Assembly (NCBI RefSeq): GCF_018129065.1 | Contig: NZ_JAAEDM010000026.1 | Coordinates: forward strand, 1 to 49,951 | Source: Neoroseomonas soli | Lineage (GTDB): Bacteria; Pseudomonadota; Alphaproteobacteria; Acetobacterales; Acetobacteraceae | Direction of reading: 5' to 3' | DNA: 49,951 nt | Part shown: positions 8,040 to 16,339 of the stretch, piece after piece | Layout of the letters: each line of letters starts with the position of its first letter | How positions within the stretch are numbered: position 1 is the first letter of the stretch | Position numbers and translations under genes: made by a program | Notes under the pieces: model-generated | The model's database searches: none | What the model saw: the letters and a program-made list of their open reading frames with translations, nothing else | What the model was told of the DNA's origin: nothing

Positions 8040-9011
8040 TTGAGCCAGGCGGCAACAGCTTCCTCCCCGATCCAGGAAGGCGCGGTGCGCCGCGGCGGCA
8101 GCCTCGGGGACACCATATTCGAATGGGCCTGCAGAGGCGCGGGCGTCTTCGTCCTGCTGCTGCTTGGCGCCATCATCGTCGAACTCTTCATTGCCGGCCT
8201 GCCGGCATTCCAGGCCTTCGGCCTCGGCTTCCTCATCTCGACCGACTGGGATCCGGTGCAGGAGGTGTTCGGCGCCGGCGTCTCGGTCTACGGCACCGTC
8301 GTCACCGCGGTGCTGGCCATCGTCCTCGCGGTGCCTCTGGCCTTCGGCGTCGCCTTCTACCTGACCGAGCTCGCGCCCGCCTGGCTGCGGCGGCCGGTCG
8401 GTACGGCGGTCGAGCTGCTCGCGGCGGTGCCCTCCATCATCTACGGCATGTGGGGCTTCTTCGTGATCGCCCCGGCCTTCGCCGCGAACCTCCAGCCCTG
8501 GATCATCGACAACATCGGCGAGTTGCCGCTGATCGGCATCTTCTTCCAGGGCGCGCCCTTCGGCACGGGCATCTTCATGGCCGCCTTCATCCTCGCGATC
8601 ATGATCCTGCCCTTCATCGCCGCGACCATGCGCGACGTCTTCGAGCAGGTGCCCCCCGTCTACAAGGAAAGCGCCTACGGCCTGGGTGCGACCACCTGGG
8701 AAGTGATGAAGGGTGTCGTCATCCCCTACACCCGCAGCTCGGTGGTGGGCGGCATCATGCTCGGGCTCGGCCGGGCGCTGGGCGAGACGATGGCCGTCAC
8801 CTTCGTCATCGGCAACGCCAACCGCATCAGCGCCAGCCTCTTCGGCCCCGGCAACACCATCGCCTCCCTCGTCGCGCTGGAATTCGGGGAGAGCGAGACG
8901 GGCAGCCTCAAGCTCGCCTCGCTGCTGGCGCTCGGCTTCATCCTTTTCGTGCTGTCCTTCGTGGTGCTCGCCGCCTCCCGATACATGCTGCGCTCGCGGC
9001 TGAAGGCCTGA
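8040..9011 (+). CDS. pstC: Phosphate ABC transporter permease PstC
   Basis: A 323-residue inner-membrane permease with about six membrane segments; the first spans about residues 32-55 (GAGVFVLLLLGAIIVELF). The PstC-type LAAVPSIIYGMWGFF segment and the ABC-coupling EAA-like loop (GLGATTWEVMKGVVIPYTRSSVVGGIMLGLGRALGETMA) near residues 215-255 are present. The TTG at 8040 is the longest start but has no Shine-Dalgarno sequence. A GTG at 8085 has AGGAAGG 4 nt before it and would give 308 residues, so the true start is uncertain. It pairs with PstA 4 nt downstream. Confidence 0.93.
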   Translation: MSQAATASSPIQEGAVRRGGSLGDTIFEWACRGAGVFVLLLLGAIIVELFIAGLPAFQAFGLGFLISTDWDPVQEVFGAGVSVYGTVVTAVLAIVLAVPLAFGVAFYLTELAPAWLRRPVGTAVELLAAVPSIIYGMWGFFVIAPAFAANLQPWIIDNIGELPLIGIFFQGAPFGTGIFMAAFILAIMILPFIAATMRDVFEQVPPVYKESAYGLGATTWEVMKGVVIPYTRSSVVGGIMLGLGRALGETMAVTFVIGNANRISASLFGPGNTIASLVALEFGESETGSLKLASLLALGFILFVLSFVVLAASRYMLRSRLKA

Positions 9012-9015
9012 TCCG

Positions 9016-9909
9016 ATGAGCCTTTCCCTCACCGCCGGCATGGTGCCCGGCCCGCGCAAGGATCCCGCGGTCGCCGCCGCGCTCGGCCGGCGCCGCAAGC
9101 GGGCCGACCGCATCATCCGCTCGCTCTGCGTCGCCGCGACGCTGGTGGCGCTCGGCTTCCTCGCCTCCATCCTGTTCACGCTGACGATCCGCGGCTTCGA
9201 GGCGATGTCCCCGCGGGTCTTCACCCACATCACCGCGGCGCCGGGCTCGGAGGGCGGGCTGCTGAACGCCATCGTCGGCAGCATCATCCAGGCCGCGCTG
9301 GGGACCGCCATCGGCACGCCGGTCGGCATGCTGGTCGGCACTTACCTCGCGGAATACGCGCGCGGGTCGAAGTTCGGGAACCTGGTCCGCTTCGTCTCGG
9401 ACATCCTGCTCTCGGCGCCGTCGATCCTGATCGGCCTCTTCGTCTACCAGATCCTGGTGCTGCCCTTCGGCGGCTTCTCCGGCTGGGCCGGCGTCGCGGC
9501 GCTGGCGATCATCGTGATCCCGGTGGTGGTCCGCACCACCGAGGACATGCTGAACCTCATTCCGAACACGCTGCGCGAGGCGGTGATCGGCCTCGGCGCG
9601 CCGAAGTGGAAGATGATCGTCCTGATCTGCTGGCGCTCGGCGATGTCGGGCATCATCACCGGCATCCTGCTCGCGGTCGCCCGTGTGGCCGGCGAGACGG
9701 CGCCGCTGCTCTTCACCTCGCTCGGCAACAACGCCTGGTCCATCGACCTCACCAAGCCGATGGCCAGCCTGCCGATCGCCATCTACTCCTTCGCCGGTTC
9801 CCCCTTCGAGGACTGGATCGCCCTTGCCTGGGCCGGCGCACTGCTGATCACGCTCGGCGTGCTCGGCCTCAATGTTCTCGCCCGCGCCGTGCTGAGCGGC
9901 CGCAAGTGA
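9016..9909 (+). CDS. pstA: Phosphate ABC transporter permease PstA
   Basis: A 297-residue inner-membrane partner of PstC. Membrane segments include residues about 37-60 ([22 protein letters not shown]) and several hydrophobic blocks to the C-terminus. Family marks are [35 protein letters not shown], and the EAA-type loop [17 protein letters not shown]. The ATG at 9016 starts 4 nt after the pstC stop, so co-translation is likely. Confidence 0.94.
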   Translation: MSLSLTAGMVPGPRKDPAVAAALGRRRKRADRIIRSLCVAATLVALGFLASILFTLTIRGFEAMSPRVFTHITAAPGSEGGLLNAIVGSIIQAALGTAIGTPVGMLVGTYLAEYARGSKFGNLVRFVSDILLSAPSILIGLFVYQILVLPFGGFSGWAGVAALAIIVIPVVVRTTEDMLNLIPNTLREAVIGLGAPKWKMIVLICWRSAMSGIITGILLAVARVAGETAPLLFTSLGNNAWSIDLTKPMASLPIAIYSFAGSPFEDWIALAWAGALLITLGVLGLNVLARAVLSGRK

Positions 9910-9926
9910 CCGGAAGGAACGGCACG

Positions 9927-10763
9927 ATGTCCACCACCACCACCGCCCCCGGCGCGACGGCAACCCAAGGCTTCGGCGGCGTGCAGGCGCGCTCGGAGGC
10001 GGAGATCAACCCGCCGCGCATCGCCATCCGCAACCTCGACTTCTTCTACGGCGACAATCGCGCCCTGAAGTCGATCGACTTCGACGTTCCCGACCGCCAG
10101 GTCACGGGCATGATCGGCCCCTCCGGCTGTGGCAAGTCCACACTGCTGCGCGTGCTGAACCGCATGTACAGCCTCTATCCCGGCCAGCGCGCAACCGGCG
10201 AGGTGATGCTCGACGGCGAGAACGTCATCGCCTCCGAGACCGACCTCAATGCGCTGCGCGCGAAGATCGGCATGGTCTTCCAGAAGCCGACGCCCTTCCC
10301 GATGACCATCTTCGAGAACATCGCGTTCGGCGTTCGGCTGCACGAGAAGCTGCCGCGCGCGCAGATGGAGGAACGGGTGGAATGGGCGCTGACGCGCGCC
10401 GCCATCTGGGACGAGGTGAAGGACCGGCTCGACTCCTCGGCCCTCGGCCTGTCGGGCGGCCAGCAGCAGCGCCTGTGCATCGCCCGCACCATCGCCGTGC
10501 GGCCGGAGGTGATCCTGTTCGACGAGCCGACCTCGGCGCTCGACCCCATCTCGACGCTGAAGATCGAGGAGCTGATCGACGAGCTGAAGCGCGACTTCAC
10601 CATCGTCATCGTCACGCACAACATGCAGCAGGCCGCGCGCTGCGCCGACCAGGTGGCGTTCTTCTACCTCGGCGAGCTGATCGAGGTTTCCGGCGCCGCG
10701 CAGATGTTCACCGCGCCGAAGCACCCCAAGACACAGGAATACATCACCGGCCGCTTCGGCTGA
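9927..10763 (+). CDS. pstB: Phosphate ABC transporter ATP-binding protein PstB
   Basis: A 278-residue ATPase that powers PstCA. Walker [10 protein letters not shown] is at residues 64-72, the signature [14 protein letters not shown] is near 183-196, Walker [12 protein letters not shown] follows near 204-214, and the H-loop is in [20 protein letters not shown] and [13 protein letters not shown] are typical of PstB rather than other ABC ATPases. The ATG at 9927 follows GGAAGGAA. Its N-terminal 25 residues (Thr/Ala rich) are a non-conserved extension. It lies 17 nt after pstA. Confidence 0.96.
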   Translation: MSTTTTAPGATATQGFGGVQARSEAEINPPRIAIRNLDFFYGDNRALKSIDFDVPDRQVTGMIGPSGCGKSTLLRVLNRMYSLYPGQRATGEVMLDGENVIASETDLNALRAKIGMVFQKPTPFPMTIFENIAFGVRLHEKLPRAQMEERVEWALTRAAIWDEVKDRLDSSALGLSGGQQQRLCIARTIAVRPEVILFDEPTSALDPISTLKIEELIDELKRDFTIVIVTHNMQQAARCADQVAFFYLGELIEVSGAAQMFTAPKHPKTQEYITGRFG

Positions 10764-10782
10764 GTGACGGGAAAGACCCTCC

Positions 10783-11511
10783 ATGTCCAACGAACCGGTC
10801 CCGGAGCATATCGTGCGCAGCTACGACGAGGAACTCCGCCGCCTGCGTGACATGACCGCGCGCATGGGCGGCCTCGCGGAACGCCAGGTGGCGGATTCGA
10901 CCCAGGCCCTGGTGCGCCGCGACACGGCGCTCGCCACCGAGGTGGTGCAGCGCGACGTGCAGATCGACCAGCTCGAGCGCGAGATCGAGGCCTTCTGCGT
11001 CCGCCTCCTGGCCCTGCGCCAGCCGGTCGCGTCGGACCTGCGGATCATCATCGCGGCGATGAAGGTTTCCAACGACCTCGAACGCATCGGGGACTACGCG
11101 GCGAACGGTGCGAAGCGGTCACTGGTACTCTCCTCCCTGCCCGCCATCGGCAGCCTCAACGGCTTCGAGCGCATGGCGCACCTGGTGCAGGAGAACCTGA
11201 AGGCGGCGATGGATGCCTTCGTGAACAGCGACGCCGAGGCCGCCCGCCGCGTCTGGGAAGCGGACGAGCCGGTGGATGCCATCTACAACGGCATCTTCCG
11301 TGAGTTGCTCACCTTCATGATGGAGGACCCGCGCAACATCACCTCGGCGACCCACATGCTGTTCATCGCCAAGAACCTCGAGCGCATCGGCGACCACACC
11401 ACCAACATCGCCGAGCGCATCCACTACGCAGTACGCGGCGACAACCTGCCGGAAGACCGCCCCAAGGCCGACGAATCGGCCTATGCGGTGGTCCGCCCGG
11501 CCGGCAGCTAA
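10783..11511 (+). CDS. phoU: Phosphate signalling protein PhoU
   Basis: A 242-residue cytoplasmic protein with two PhoU helical repeats, each carrying the metal-binding pattern: NDLERIGDYAAN near residues 92-103 and KNLERIGDHTTN near 197-208. PhoU links the Pst transporter to the PhoR kinase and holds the regulon off when phosphate is ample. It begins 19 nt after pstB and is followed 15 nt later by phoB. The kinase partner is not encoded in this window. Confidence 0.95.
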   Translation: MSNEPVPEHIVRSYDEELRRLRDMTARMGGLAERQVADSTQALVRRDTALATEVVQRDVQIDQLEREIEAFCVRLLALRQPVASDLRIIIAAMKVSNDLERIGDYAANGAKRSLVLSSLPAIGSLNGFERMAHLVQENLKAAMDAFVNSDAEAARRVWEADEPVDAIYNGIFRELLTFMMEDPRNITSATHMLFIAKNLERIGDHTTNIAERIHYAVRGDNLPEDRPKADESAYAVVRPAGS

Positions 11512-11526
11512 GCGCAGGAGATCCCG

Positions 11527-12243
11527 ATGGCCGAGGCCTTTTCCTCGCTCACCAAGCCGACCATCCTGGTGGTCGAGGACGAGGCGCCGCTGCTCACGCT
11601 GCTGCGCTACAACCTCGAGAAGCAGGGCTTCAAGGTCGACGAGGCCGCCGACGGCCAGGAGGCGCTGCTGCGCGTCTCCGAGGCCCGCCCCGACCTGGTG
11701 CTGCTCGACTGGATGCTGCCCGCGCTCTCGGGCATCGAGGTCTGCCGCCAGTTGCGCCGCCGCCCCAACACGCGTGACCTGCCCATCATCATGGTCACGG
11801 CACGCACCGAGGACCAGGACGCGGTGCGCGCGCTCGACACCGGCGCGGACGACTACATCGCCAAGCCCTTCGTGATGGAAGCGCTGCTCGCGCGCATCCG
11901 GGCGCTGCTGCGCCGTTCGGGCAGCGTCGCGGTGAAGGGCACGCTGACCTACCGCGACCTCACGATGGACCAGGACGCGCACCGGGTCTCCCGCGGCGGG
12001 CGTGCGCTGCACCTCGGGCCGACCGAGTACCGGTTGCTCGAGTTCTTCCTGCAGCACCCGGGGCGCGTCTTCACGCGCGAGCAACTGCTCGACGCCGTGT
12101 GGGGCCGCGACATCCATGTCGAGCCGCGCACGGTGGACGTGCACATTCGCCGGCTGCGCAAGGCGATCAACGGCACGAACGAGGTGGACCTCATCCGTAC
12201 CGTCCGCTCCGCAGGCTACGCGCTGGACGCCGAGGACCACTGA
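11527..12243 (+). CDS. phoB: Phosphate regulon response regulator PhoB
   Basis: A 238-residue OmpR/PhoB-type regulator. The receiver domain (residues about 11-125) has the acidic pair in VVEDEAP, phospho-acceptor Asp61 in LLDWMLP, and the conserved Lys in YIAKPF. The C-terminal winged helix (about 140-235) contains GPTEYRLLEFFLQHPGR and the recognition region with VEPRTVDVHIRRLRKAI. TVRSAGYAL ends the domain as in PhoB. It is the last gene of the pst operon and would bind the Pho box at 6843-6860, giving positive autoregulation. The phoR gene, often next to phoB, is absent here. Confidence 0.94.
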   Translation: MAEAFSSLTKPTILVVEDEAPLLTLLRYNLEKQGFKVDEAADGQEALLRVSEARPDLVLLDWMLPALSGIEVCRQLRRRPNTRDLPIIMVTARTEDQDAVRALDTGADDYIAKPFVMEALLARIRALLRRSGSVAVKGTLTYRDLTMDQDAHRVSRGGRALHLGPTEYRLLEFFLQHPGRVFTREQLLDAVWGRDIHVEPRTVDVHIRRLRKAINGTNEVDLIRTVRSAGYALDAEDH

Positions 12244-12248
12244 TCCCC

Positions 12249-12273
12249 GGCGCGGCGCGGGTCAGGCCGCGCC
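12249..12273. terminator. Hairpin between convergent phoB and the DUF3141 gene
   Basis: GGCGCGGC (12249-12256) pairs with GCCGCGCC (12266-12273) around a 9-nt loop. It overlaps the stop codon of the leftward gene, and only 18 bp separate the two coding ends, so it probably serves both directions. Confidence 0.5.
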
Positions 12274-14517
12274 GCCTTCCCCGCCCCGGCGGCCCTGCCG
12301 GCCCTGGGCCTCGGCCGCGGCGGCCTTGCCGCCACGCGGGCCGGCGGGCCGCAGCCGGCGCACCTTCTCGTCCTCGACCGGCCCGCCATCGCCGAGGAAG
12401 ATGCGCTCCACCGCGGCAAGGCGTTGGGCCAGCGCCTCCGGCAGCTCACCCGCGGCCGTCACCACGTCGCGCAGCATGGCAAAGGCCGCGCTGCGCGGTT
12501 CCTGGTCCTCGGGCAACAAGTCCGGCAGGGCGGCGATCGCGGCTTCCTCGTCGATCAGCAGGCGGAAGAATTGCAGGCGCATCGTCTGCTTGAACTGCGG
12601 CAACGGCACCCGCTTGTCTCCCTGCGCCTTGCGGAGTTGGCGGATGACGGCGAAGGACCGCTCCTCGGCCGCGCCGGCCGGGAGGCGGATCCAGATCAGG
12701 GCGCGCAGGACGGCCTCGAGCAATCCGCCCTCGCTCATCGTCGCCCGCAGCCGCTCGGTGGCGAGTTCGACGAATTGCCGGTGGTCCGGCGACTCCCCGG
12801 GCCGGTGCCGCAGCGGCACGCCCTTCATCGCGACGCCCGTGAGCGCCTGCACCAGCGGCGAGCCATAGATGTCGAGGAAGGTGCGCTCGCTGAGTGCATC
12901 CCGCTGTCGGCCGTAGGTCGTCAGTGCCGATTCCACGGCGTTGGAGAAGAAGCGTTCTGCCGCGCGCCCCGCATTCGCCGCATCCACCTGGCGACGGTTC
13001 GCTTCCGCCAGGCGGGCGGCGGGGGGCACCCACGCCATGAACGGGTTGCGGTCCGAGAACAGCGTGTAGCCCAGGCGGGCGGGGTGGAGTTGGGCGAATG
13101 CCTCCGCGATCGCCGGTGTCGCCATGGCGCGCAGCGCGGGCTGGGCGAACATCCGGTAGAGCGCGAGGTTGGCTTCCGAGACCCGGCGCGCGGCGGCGAA
13201 GCGCGCCTCGTCCTCCGGGTCGGTGCCACCGTATGCGGTGAGGTCCGCCAGGCCGCGCGACTCGAAGGTGACCGCCCATTCCCCCACATCCGGGCCGACC
13301 GGCGCCTTCCCCTGCTCCAGCACCGCCTCGTAGAGGCCCGGCGGCAGCACGTCGATCATGTCCATGTTGGACGCGAACTCGTTGTGCTCCTTCCGCGCCA
13401 CACCGCCCGAGACGAAGATGCCGAGGTGCCCGACGTTGCCGTGCACGGAATAGACGATGGTCTGCCCGTGCGTCCGCAGGTCGTTCATGTCGGCATAGAG
13501 GTCGCTGATCCAGGAGAGCGCCTGCGCCGGTGGCGTGATCTCGTCGCCCTCCGAGCAGAAGACGATGATGGGCGAACGGATCGCGCGCAGGTCGACGCGC
13601 GTGCCGTCGGAGAAGGTGAGTTCCCCCGTCGCCAGGCGGTTGCCGACGAAAAGCTGGTCGACAATGAATTGCATTTCCTCGGCGTTCAGCGTGACATGCC
13701 CGCCCCACCACTTCTCGAAGCCGAGGTAGCGGTCGCCCGCCTTGTCGACGTCGGCCCAGACCTCGTACTGCTTGGTCCAGTAGGTATTGGCCGGGTTGCC
13801 GCTCTCGAAGTTCGTCACCAGCCAGGCACCGTCGAACTTCCCGCCGCCGAGGTCGCCGGTCATGGCGGCCAGCCATGATCCGCCGAGCAGCCCGCCGAGG
13901 TAGCGCATCGGCGCCTTGCCCCGCGTGCCGGCCCAATAGGACAACGGCGATCCTGCCACCATCAGCGGCCCGAAGACCTCGGGGCGGATCGCGGCGGCCA
14001 TCATCAGCGCCCAGCCGGCCTGGCAATTGCCGATGGCGACCGGCCTGCCCTCGGCGTCGGCGTGGCGGCGGCCGACCTCCTCAGCGAAGGCGACGATGGC
14101 CCGGACCACGTCCTCGATCGTCTGGCCGGGCTCGGGCTCGGGGCGGAAGCCGACGAAGTAGCAGGGGTGGCCGGCATTGATGGCGACGCCGATCTCGCTG
14201 TCCGCCTTGAAGCCGCCGATGCCCGGGCCGTGGCCGGCGCGCGGGTCGATGACGATGAAGGGGCGGTTCAGCGGGTCGGTGGGCGGTGCGCCGGCCGGGG
14301 GTGTCACGCGCGCCAGCCAGTAGTTGACCGGGCGCGGCAGGTCGCGCCCGTCCATCACCACCTCGAAGCCGAAGGTGAGGACGTGACGCATCGGGTCGTC
14401 CTCGCTCTCCAGGAAAGCATTGCCGCGCCGGCGCAGCACGTCGAGGAACAGCACCGAGCGCTGCCAGGCGTCCAGGGCATAGGCCGCCCAGGGGAAAAGG
14501 CCAGGATCGGGGGTCAT
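12262..14517 (-). CDS. DUF3141 protein, PHA-synthase-like alpha/beta hydrolase
   Basis: A 751-residue cytoplasmic protein. Residues about 85-370 form an alpha/beta-hydrolase core resembling class I/III polyhydroxyalkanoate synthases. The nucleophile box is GNCQAG with Cys165 (PhaC-type GxCxGG-like, not Ser), the acid is Asp325 in SEGDEITPP, and the His is His364 in NVGHLG. The C-terminal half (about 400-751) is helical, charged and unlike PhaC. Such proteins are annotated as DUF3141 and their activity is not established to my knowledge. The start at 14517 is chosen for GAGGAGA just upstream, in place of an ATG 78 nt further up. The divergent region contains an FNR/FixK box, and the neighbours serve phosphate and polyphosphate metabolism. 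Confidence 0.83.
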   Translation of the reverse strand: MTPDPGLFPWAAYALDAWQRSVLFLDVLRRRGNAFLESEDDPMRHVLTFGFEVVMDGRDLPRPVNYWLARVTPPAGAPPTDPLNRPFIVIDPRAGHGPGIGGFKADSEIGVAINAGHPCYFVGFRPEPEPGQTIEDVVRAIVAFAEEVGRRHADAEGRPVAIGNCQAGWALMMAAAIRPEVFGPLMVAGSPLSYWAGTRGKAPMRYLGGLLGGSWLAAMTGDLGGGKFDGAWLVTNFESGNPANTYWTKQYEVWADVDKAGDRYLGFEKWWGGHVTLNAEEMQFIVDQLFVGNRLATGELTFSDGTRVDLRAIRSPIIVFCSEGDEITPPAQALSWISDLYADMNDLRTHGQTIVYSVHGNVGHLGIFVSGGVARKEHNEFASNMDMIDVLPPGLYEAVLEQGKAPVGPDVGEWAVTFESRGLADLTAYGGTDPEDEARFAAARRVSEANLALYRMFAQPALRAMATPAIAEAFAQLHPARLGYTLFSDRNPFMAWVPPAARLAEANRRQVDAANAGRAAERFFSNAVESALTTYGRQRDALSERTFLDIYGSPLVQALTGVAMKGVPLRHRPGESPDHRQFVELATERLRATMSEGGLLEAVLRALIWIRLPAGAAEERSFAVIRQLRKAQGDKRVPLPQFKQTMRLQFFRLLIDEEAAIAALPDLLPEDQEPRSAAFAMLRDVVTAAGELPEALAQRLAAVERIFLGDGGPVEDEKVRRLRPAGPRGGKAAAAEAQGRQGRRGGEGGAA

Positions 14518-14903
14518 CGCTCGTCTCCTCATGCATGGGACCGCAACGGCCGGGCCGACGGTCAGCGCCCTAAGCGACGGCCCTGACGCGCGCATCCCAC
14601 GGAAAGCTACTGCCAGACTGTCGCCTCGCCGGGCCGCATGACGCCATTCCCTTTCGGGACACGACTACGCGACCTGAGCTGCGGCTTCTTGAGTGACGCT
14701 TTTTAGCCTGGACCGGCTGGCCGAAATTTGATTCGCATCAAGACCGATTGGGCCGTCACGGGACCATTCTGAAACATTGGCGCTCGTTGCCATGCCCGCC
14801 CCTTCGCTGCGCGCTCGGTGCGCGCCGCGGGCGCCGGGCGGACGAAACGCGGAGCCACGCGCAGGCGGCGACGGGCCCGAGCAAAGGCAGGAGAGACATA
14901 GGG
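14518..14903. other. 386-bp divergent intergenic region
   Basis: It separates the leftward DUF3141 gene from the rightward 151-residue gene and ppk2. Its one clear signal is the FNR/FixK palindrome at 14728-14741. No small gene with a convincing ribosome site was seen, and a single CTGTCGC near 14610 is not enough for a Pho box. Confidence 0.6.
14728..14741. promoter_or_regulatory. FNR/FixK-type box (TTGAT-N4-ATCAA)
   Basis: TTGAT-TCGC-ATCAA is a perfect match to the FNR/FixK consensus palindrome. If centred at -41.5, as in activated promoters, transcription would start near 14776, and a weak -10-like CATTCT is at 14765-14770, in the expected place for the rightward genes. It lies 163 bp before the 151-residue gene and 211 bp before the DUF3141 start. 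Control by a CRP/FNR-family regulator under low oxygen is inferred. Confidence 0.7.
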
Positions 14904-15359
14904 ATGGCCATTACCGGAAAGAACTTCAGCGCCCAGGCCATCTGGGATCACATTTCGGGCAAGAAGCGCGCGGAGGAGGATGCGCGGCTCGCCCACGAGG
15001 CGGATGCGAAGGCGGCGCGCGACGCGCTCCGCGAGGCCTTCGAGGCCCGGGAGGTGAAGCCGGAGGCACTGGACAACATCGCCACCGCCGTCAGCCGTGC
15101 CGTCGAGCGCGGCGAGAAGGAGGTGCTGCTGTTCCAGTTTCCCTCGGACTGGCTGCCGGACTCGGGTCGCTCCCTGACCACCCACGACCCCCGCTGGCAC
15201 GAAAAGCTCGAGGGCTTCCCGAGGCGGGCCTACGATTACTACGTGAAGGAACTCGCCCCGCGCGGCTTCCAGCTGAAGGTCGAGATCATCGATTGGCCAG
15301 GCGGCATGCCGGGCGACTGCGGCTGGTTCCTCGCCTGGAAGCACCCGGAGGAAGGCTGA
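14904..15359 (+). CDS. Uncharacterised 151-residue protein upstream of ppk2
   Basis: I do not recognise this family. The protein is soluble and charged. Residues about 15-60 are Ala/Glu/Lys/Arg rich and helical. The C-terminal half (about 70-151) looks like a small mixed alpha/beta domain with VLLFQFPSDWLPDSG, RAYDYYVKELAPRGF and CGWFLAWKHPEEG. The ATG at 14904 has GGAGAGA about 8 nt upstream. Only 41 nt separate it from ppk2, so both are probably one operon behind the FNR/FixK box. A role with polyphosphate or in a low-oxygen response is a guess from position only. Confidence 0.75.
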   Translation: MAITGKNFSAQAIWDHISGKKRAEEDARLAHEADAKAARDALREAFEAREVKPEALDNIATAVSRAVERGEKEVLLFQFPSDWLPDSGRSLTTHDPRWHEKLEGFPRRAYDYYVKELAPRGFQLKVEIIDWPGGMPGDCGWFLAWKHPEEG

Positions 15360-15400
15360 CGGCCCCATCCACGACGCGACGAAACCAGGAGAAAGCCGCG

Positions 15401-16315
15401 ATGTCCAAGAAGGACAAGAAGAACAGGAAGGACGGGCGCGGCCAGGATGCCGCGTCGATAGACCCGCCCGCGCCCCGGCCCGCGAAGCGGACGGCGGAGG
15501 CATCCCCCTTCAAGCCGGACGGCCGGGTCACCCGCAAGGCCTATGAGCGCGCGCTCTACGACCTGCATGTGGAACTGGTGAAGCTGCAGATGTGGGCGCA
15601 GGAAACCGGCGCGAAGGTCTGCATCGTCTTCGAAGGCCGCGACGGCGCCGGCAAGGGCGGCACCATCAAGGCGATCACCGAACGCGTCAGCCCGCGAGTC
15701 TTCCGCGTCGTCGCCCTGCCCGCGCCGACCGAGCGCGAGAAGTCGCAGATGTACATCCAGCGCTACATCCAGCACTTCCCGGCGGCCGGCGAGATCGTGA
15801 TCTTCGACCGCTCCTGGTACAATCGCGCCGGCGTCGAACGGGTCATGGGCTTCGCCAACGACGAACAGTCGCACTACTTCCTGAACATGGCGCCGGGGGT
15901 CGAAAAGGCCATGGTCGATTCCGGCATCATCCTCCTCAAGTACTGGCTCGAGGTGAGCAAGGAGGAACAGACCCGCCGGCTCGAGGCGCGCATCGACGAC
16001 GGGCGGAAGCTGTGGAAGCTCTCGCCCATGGACCTCAAGTCCTACAGCCGCTGGTACGATTATTCCCGCGCGCGGGACGAGATGTTCAAGGCCACCGACA
16101 CGTCCTGGGGGCCCTGGTACGTCGCGCATTCGGACGACAAGAAGCGGGCGCGGCTGAACATCATCCGCCACCTGCTGCACCACATCCCCTACGAGGAGCC
16201 GAAGCGCGCGAAGGTGGAACTGCCGAAGCGCCAGAAGCAGGGCGACTACGTCGAGCCCGACTATCCCTGGAAGGTGGTCGCGGACACGGTGGGCACGCCG
16301 CCGCCCACCGCCTGA
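15401..16315 (+). CDS. ppk2: Polyphosphate kinase 2
   Basis: A 304-residue PPK2-family enzyme that transfers phosphate between polyphosphate and nucleoside diphosphates. Walker A is GRDGAGKGG near residues 79-87, Walker B is FDRSWYNRAGVERVMGF near 135-151, and the lid region carries EEQTRRLEARIDD. The C-terminal SRARDEMFKATDT and WYVAHSDDKKRARLN segments are family hallmarks. The N-terminal 45 residues are Lys/Pro-rich and probably disordered. Length and lack of a second domain fit class I (NDP-phosphorylating) enzymes. The ATG at 15401 follows CAGGAGAAAG. It probably shares a transcript with the upstream 151-residue gene. Confidence 0.93.
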   Translation: MSKKDKKNRKDGRGQDAASIDPPAPRPAKRTAEASPFKPDGRVTRKAYERALYDLHVELVKLQMWAQETGAKVCIVFEGRDGAGKGGTIKAITERVSPRVFRVVALPAPTEREKSQMYIQRYIQHFPAAGEIVIFDRSWYNRAGVERVMGFANDEQSHYFLNMAPGVEKAMVDSGIILLKYWLEVSKEEQTRRLEARIDDGRKLWKLSPMDLKSYSRWYDYSRARDEMFKATDTSWGPWYVAHSDDKKRARLNIIRHLLHHIPYEEPKRAKVELPKRQKQGDYVEPDYPWKVVADTVGTPPPTA

Positions 16316-16339
16316 CGCCGCTGGGGCGCGGGGTCCGTC

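Noticed and set aside
6936-9341. An 801-codon open frame antisense to pstS-pstC-pstA.
   Set aside because: It has no motif, is Arg/Asp/Gly rich, and mirrors well-supported genes; high-GC third positions keep the opposite strand open.
12424-13878. A 484-codon open frame antisense to the DUF3141 gene.
   Set aside because: Shadow of a gene with a recognisable triad; no ribosome site and no family resemblance.
14600-14625. CTGTCGC near 14610 as a second Pho box serving ppk2 or the DUF3141 gene.
   Set aside because: Only one 7-mer matches; no second repeat lies 11 bp away on either side.
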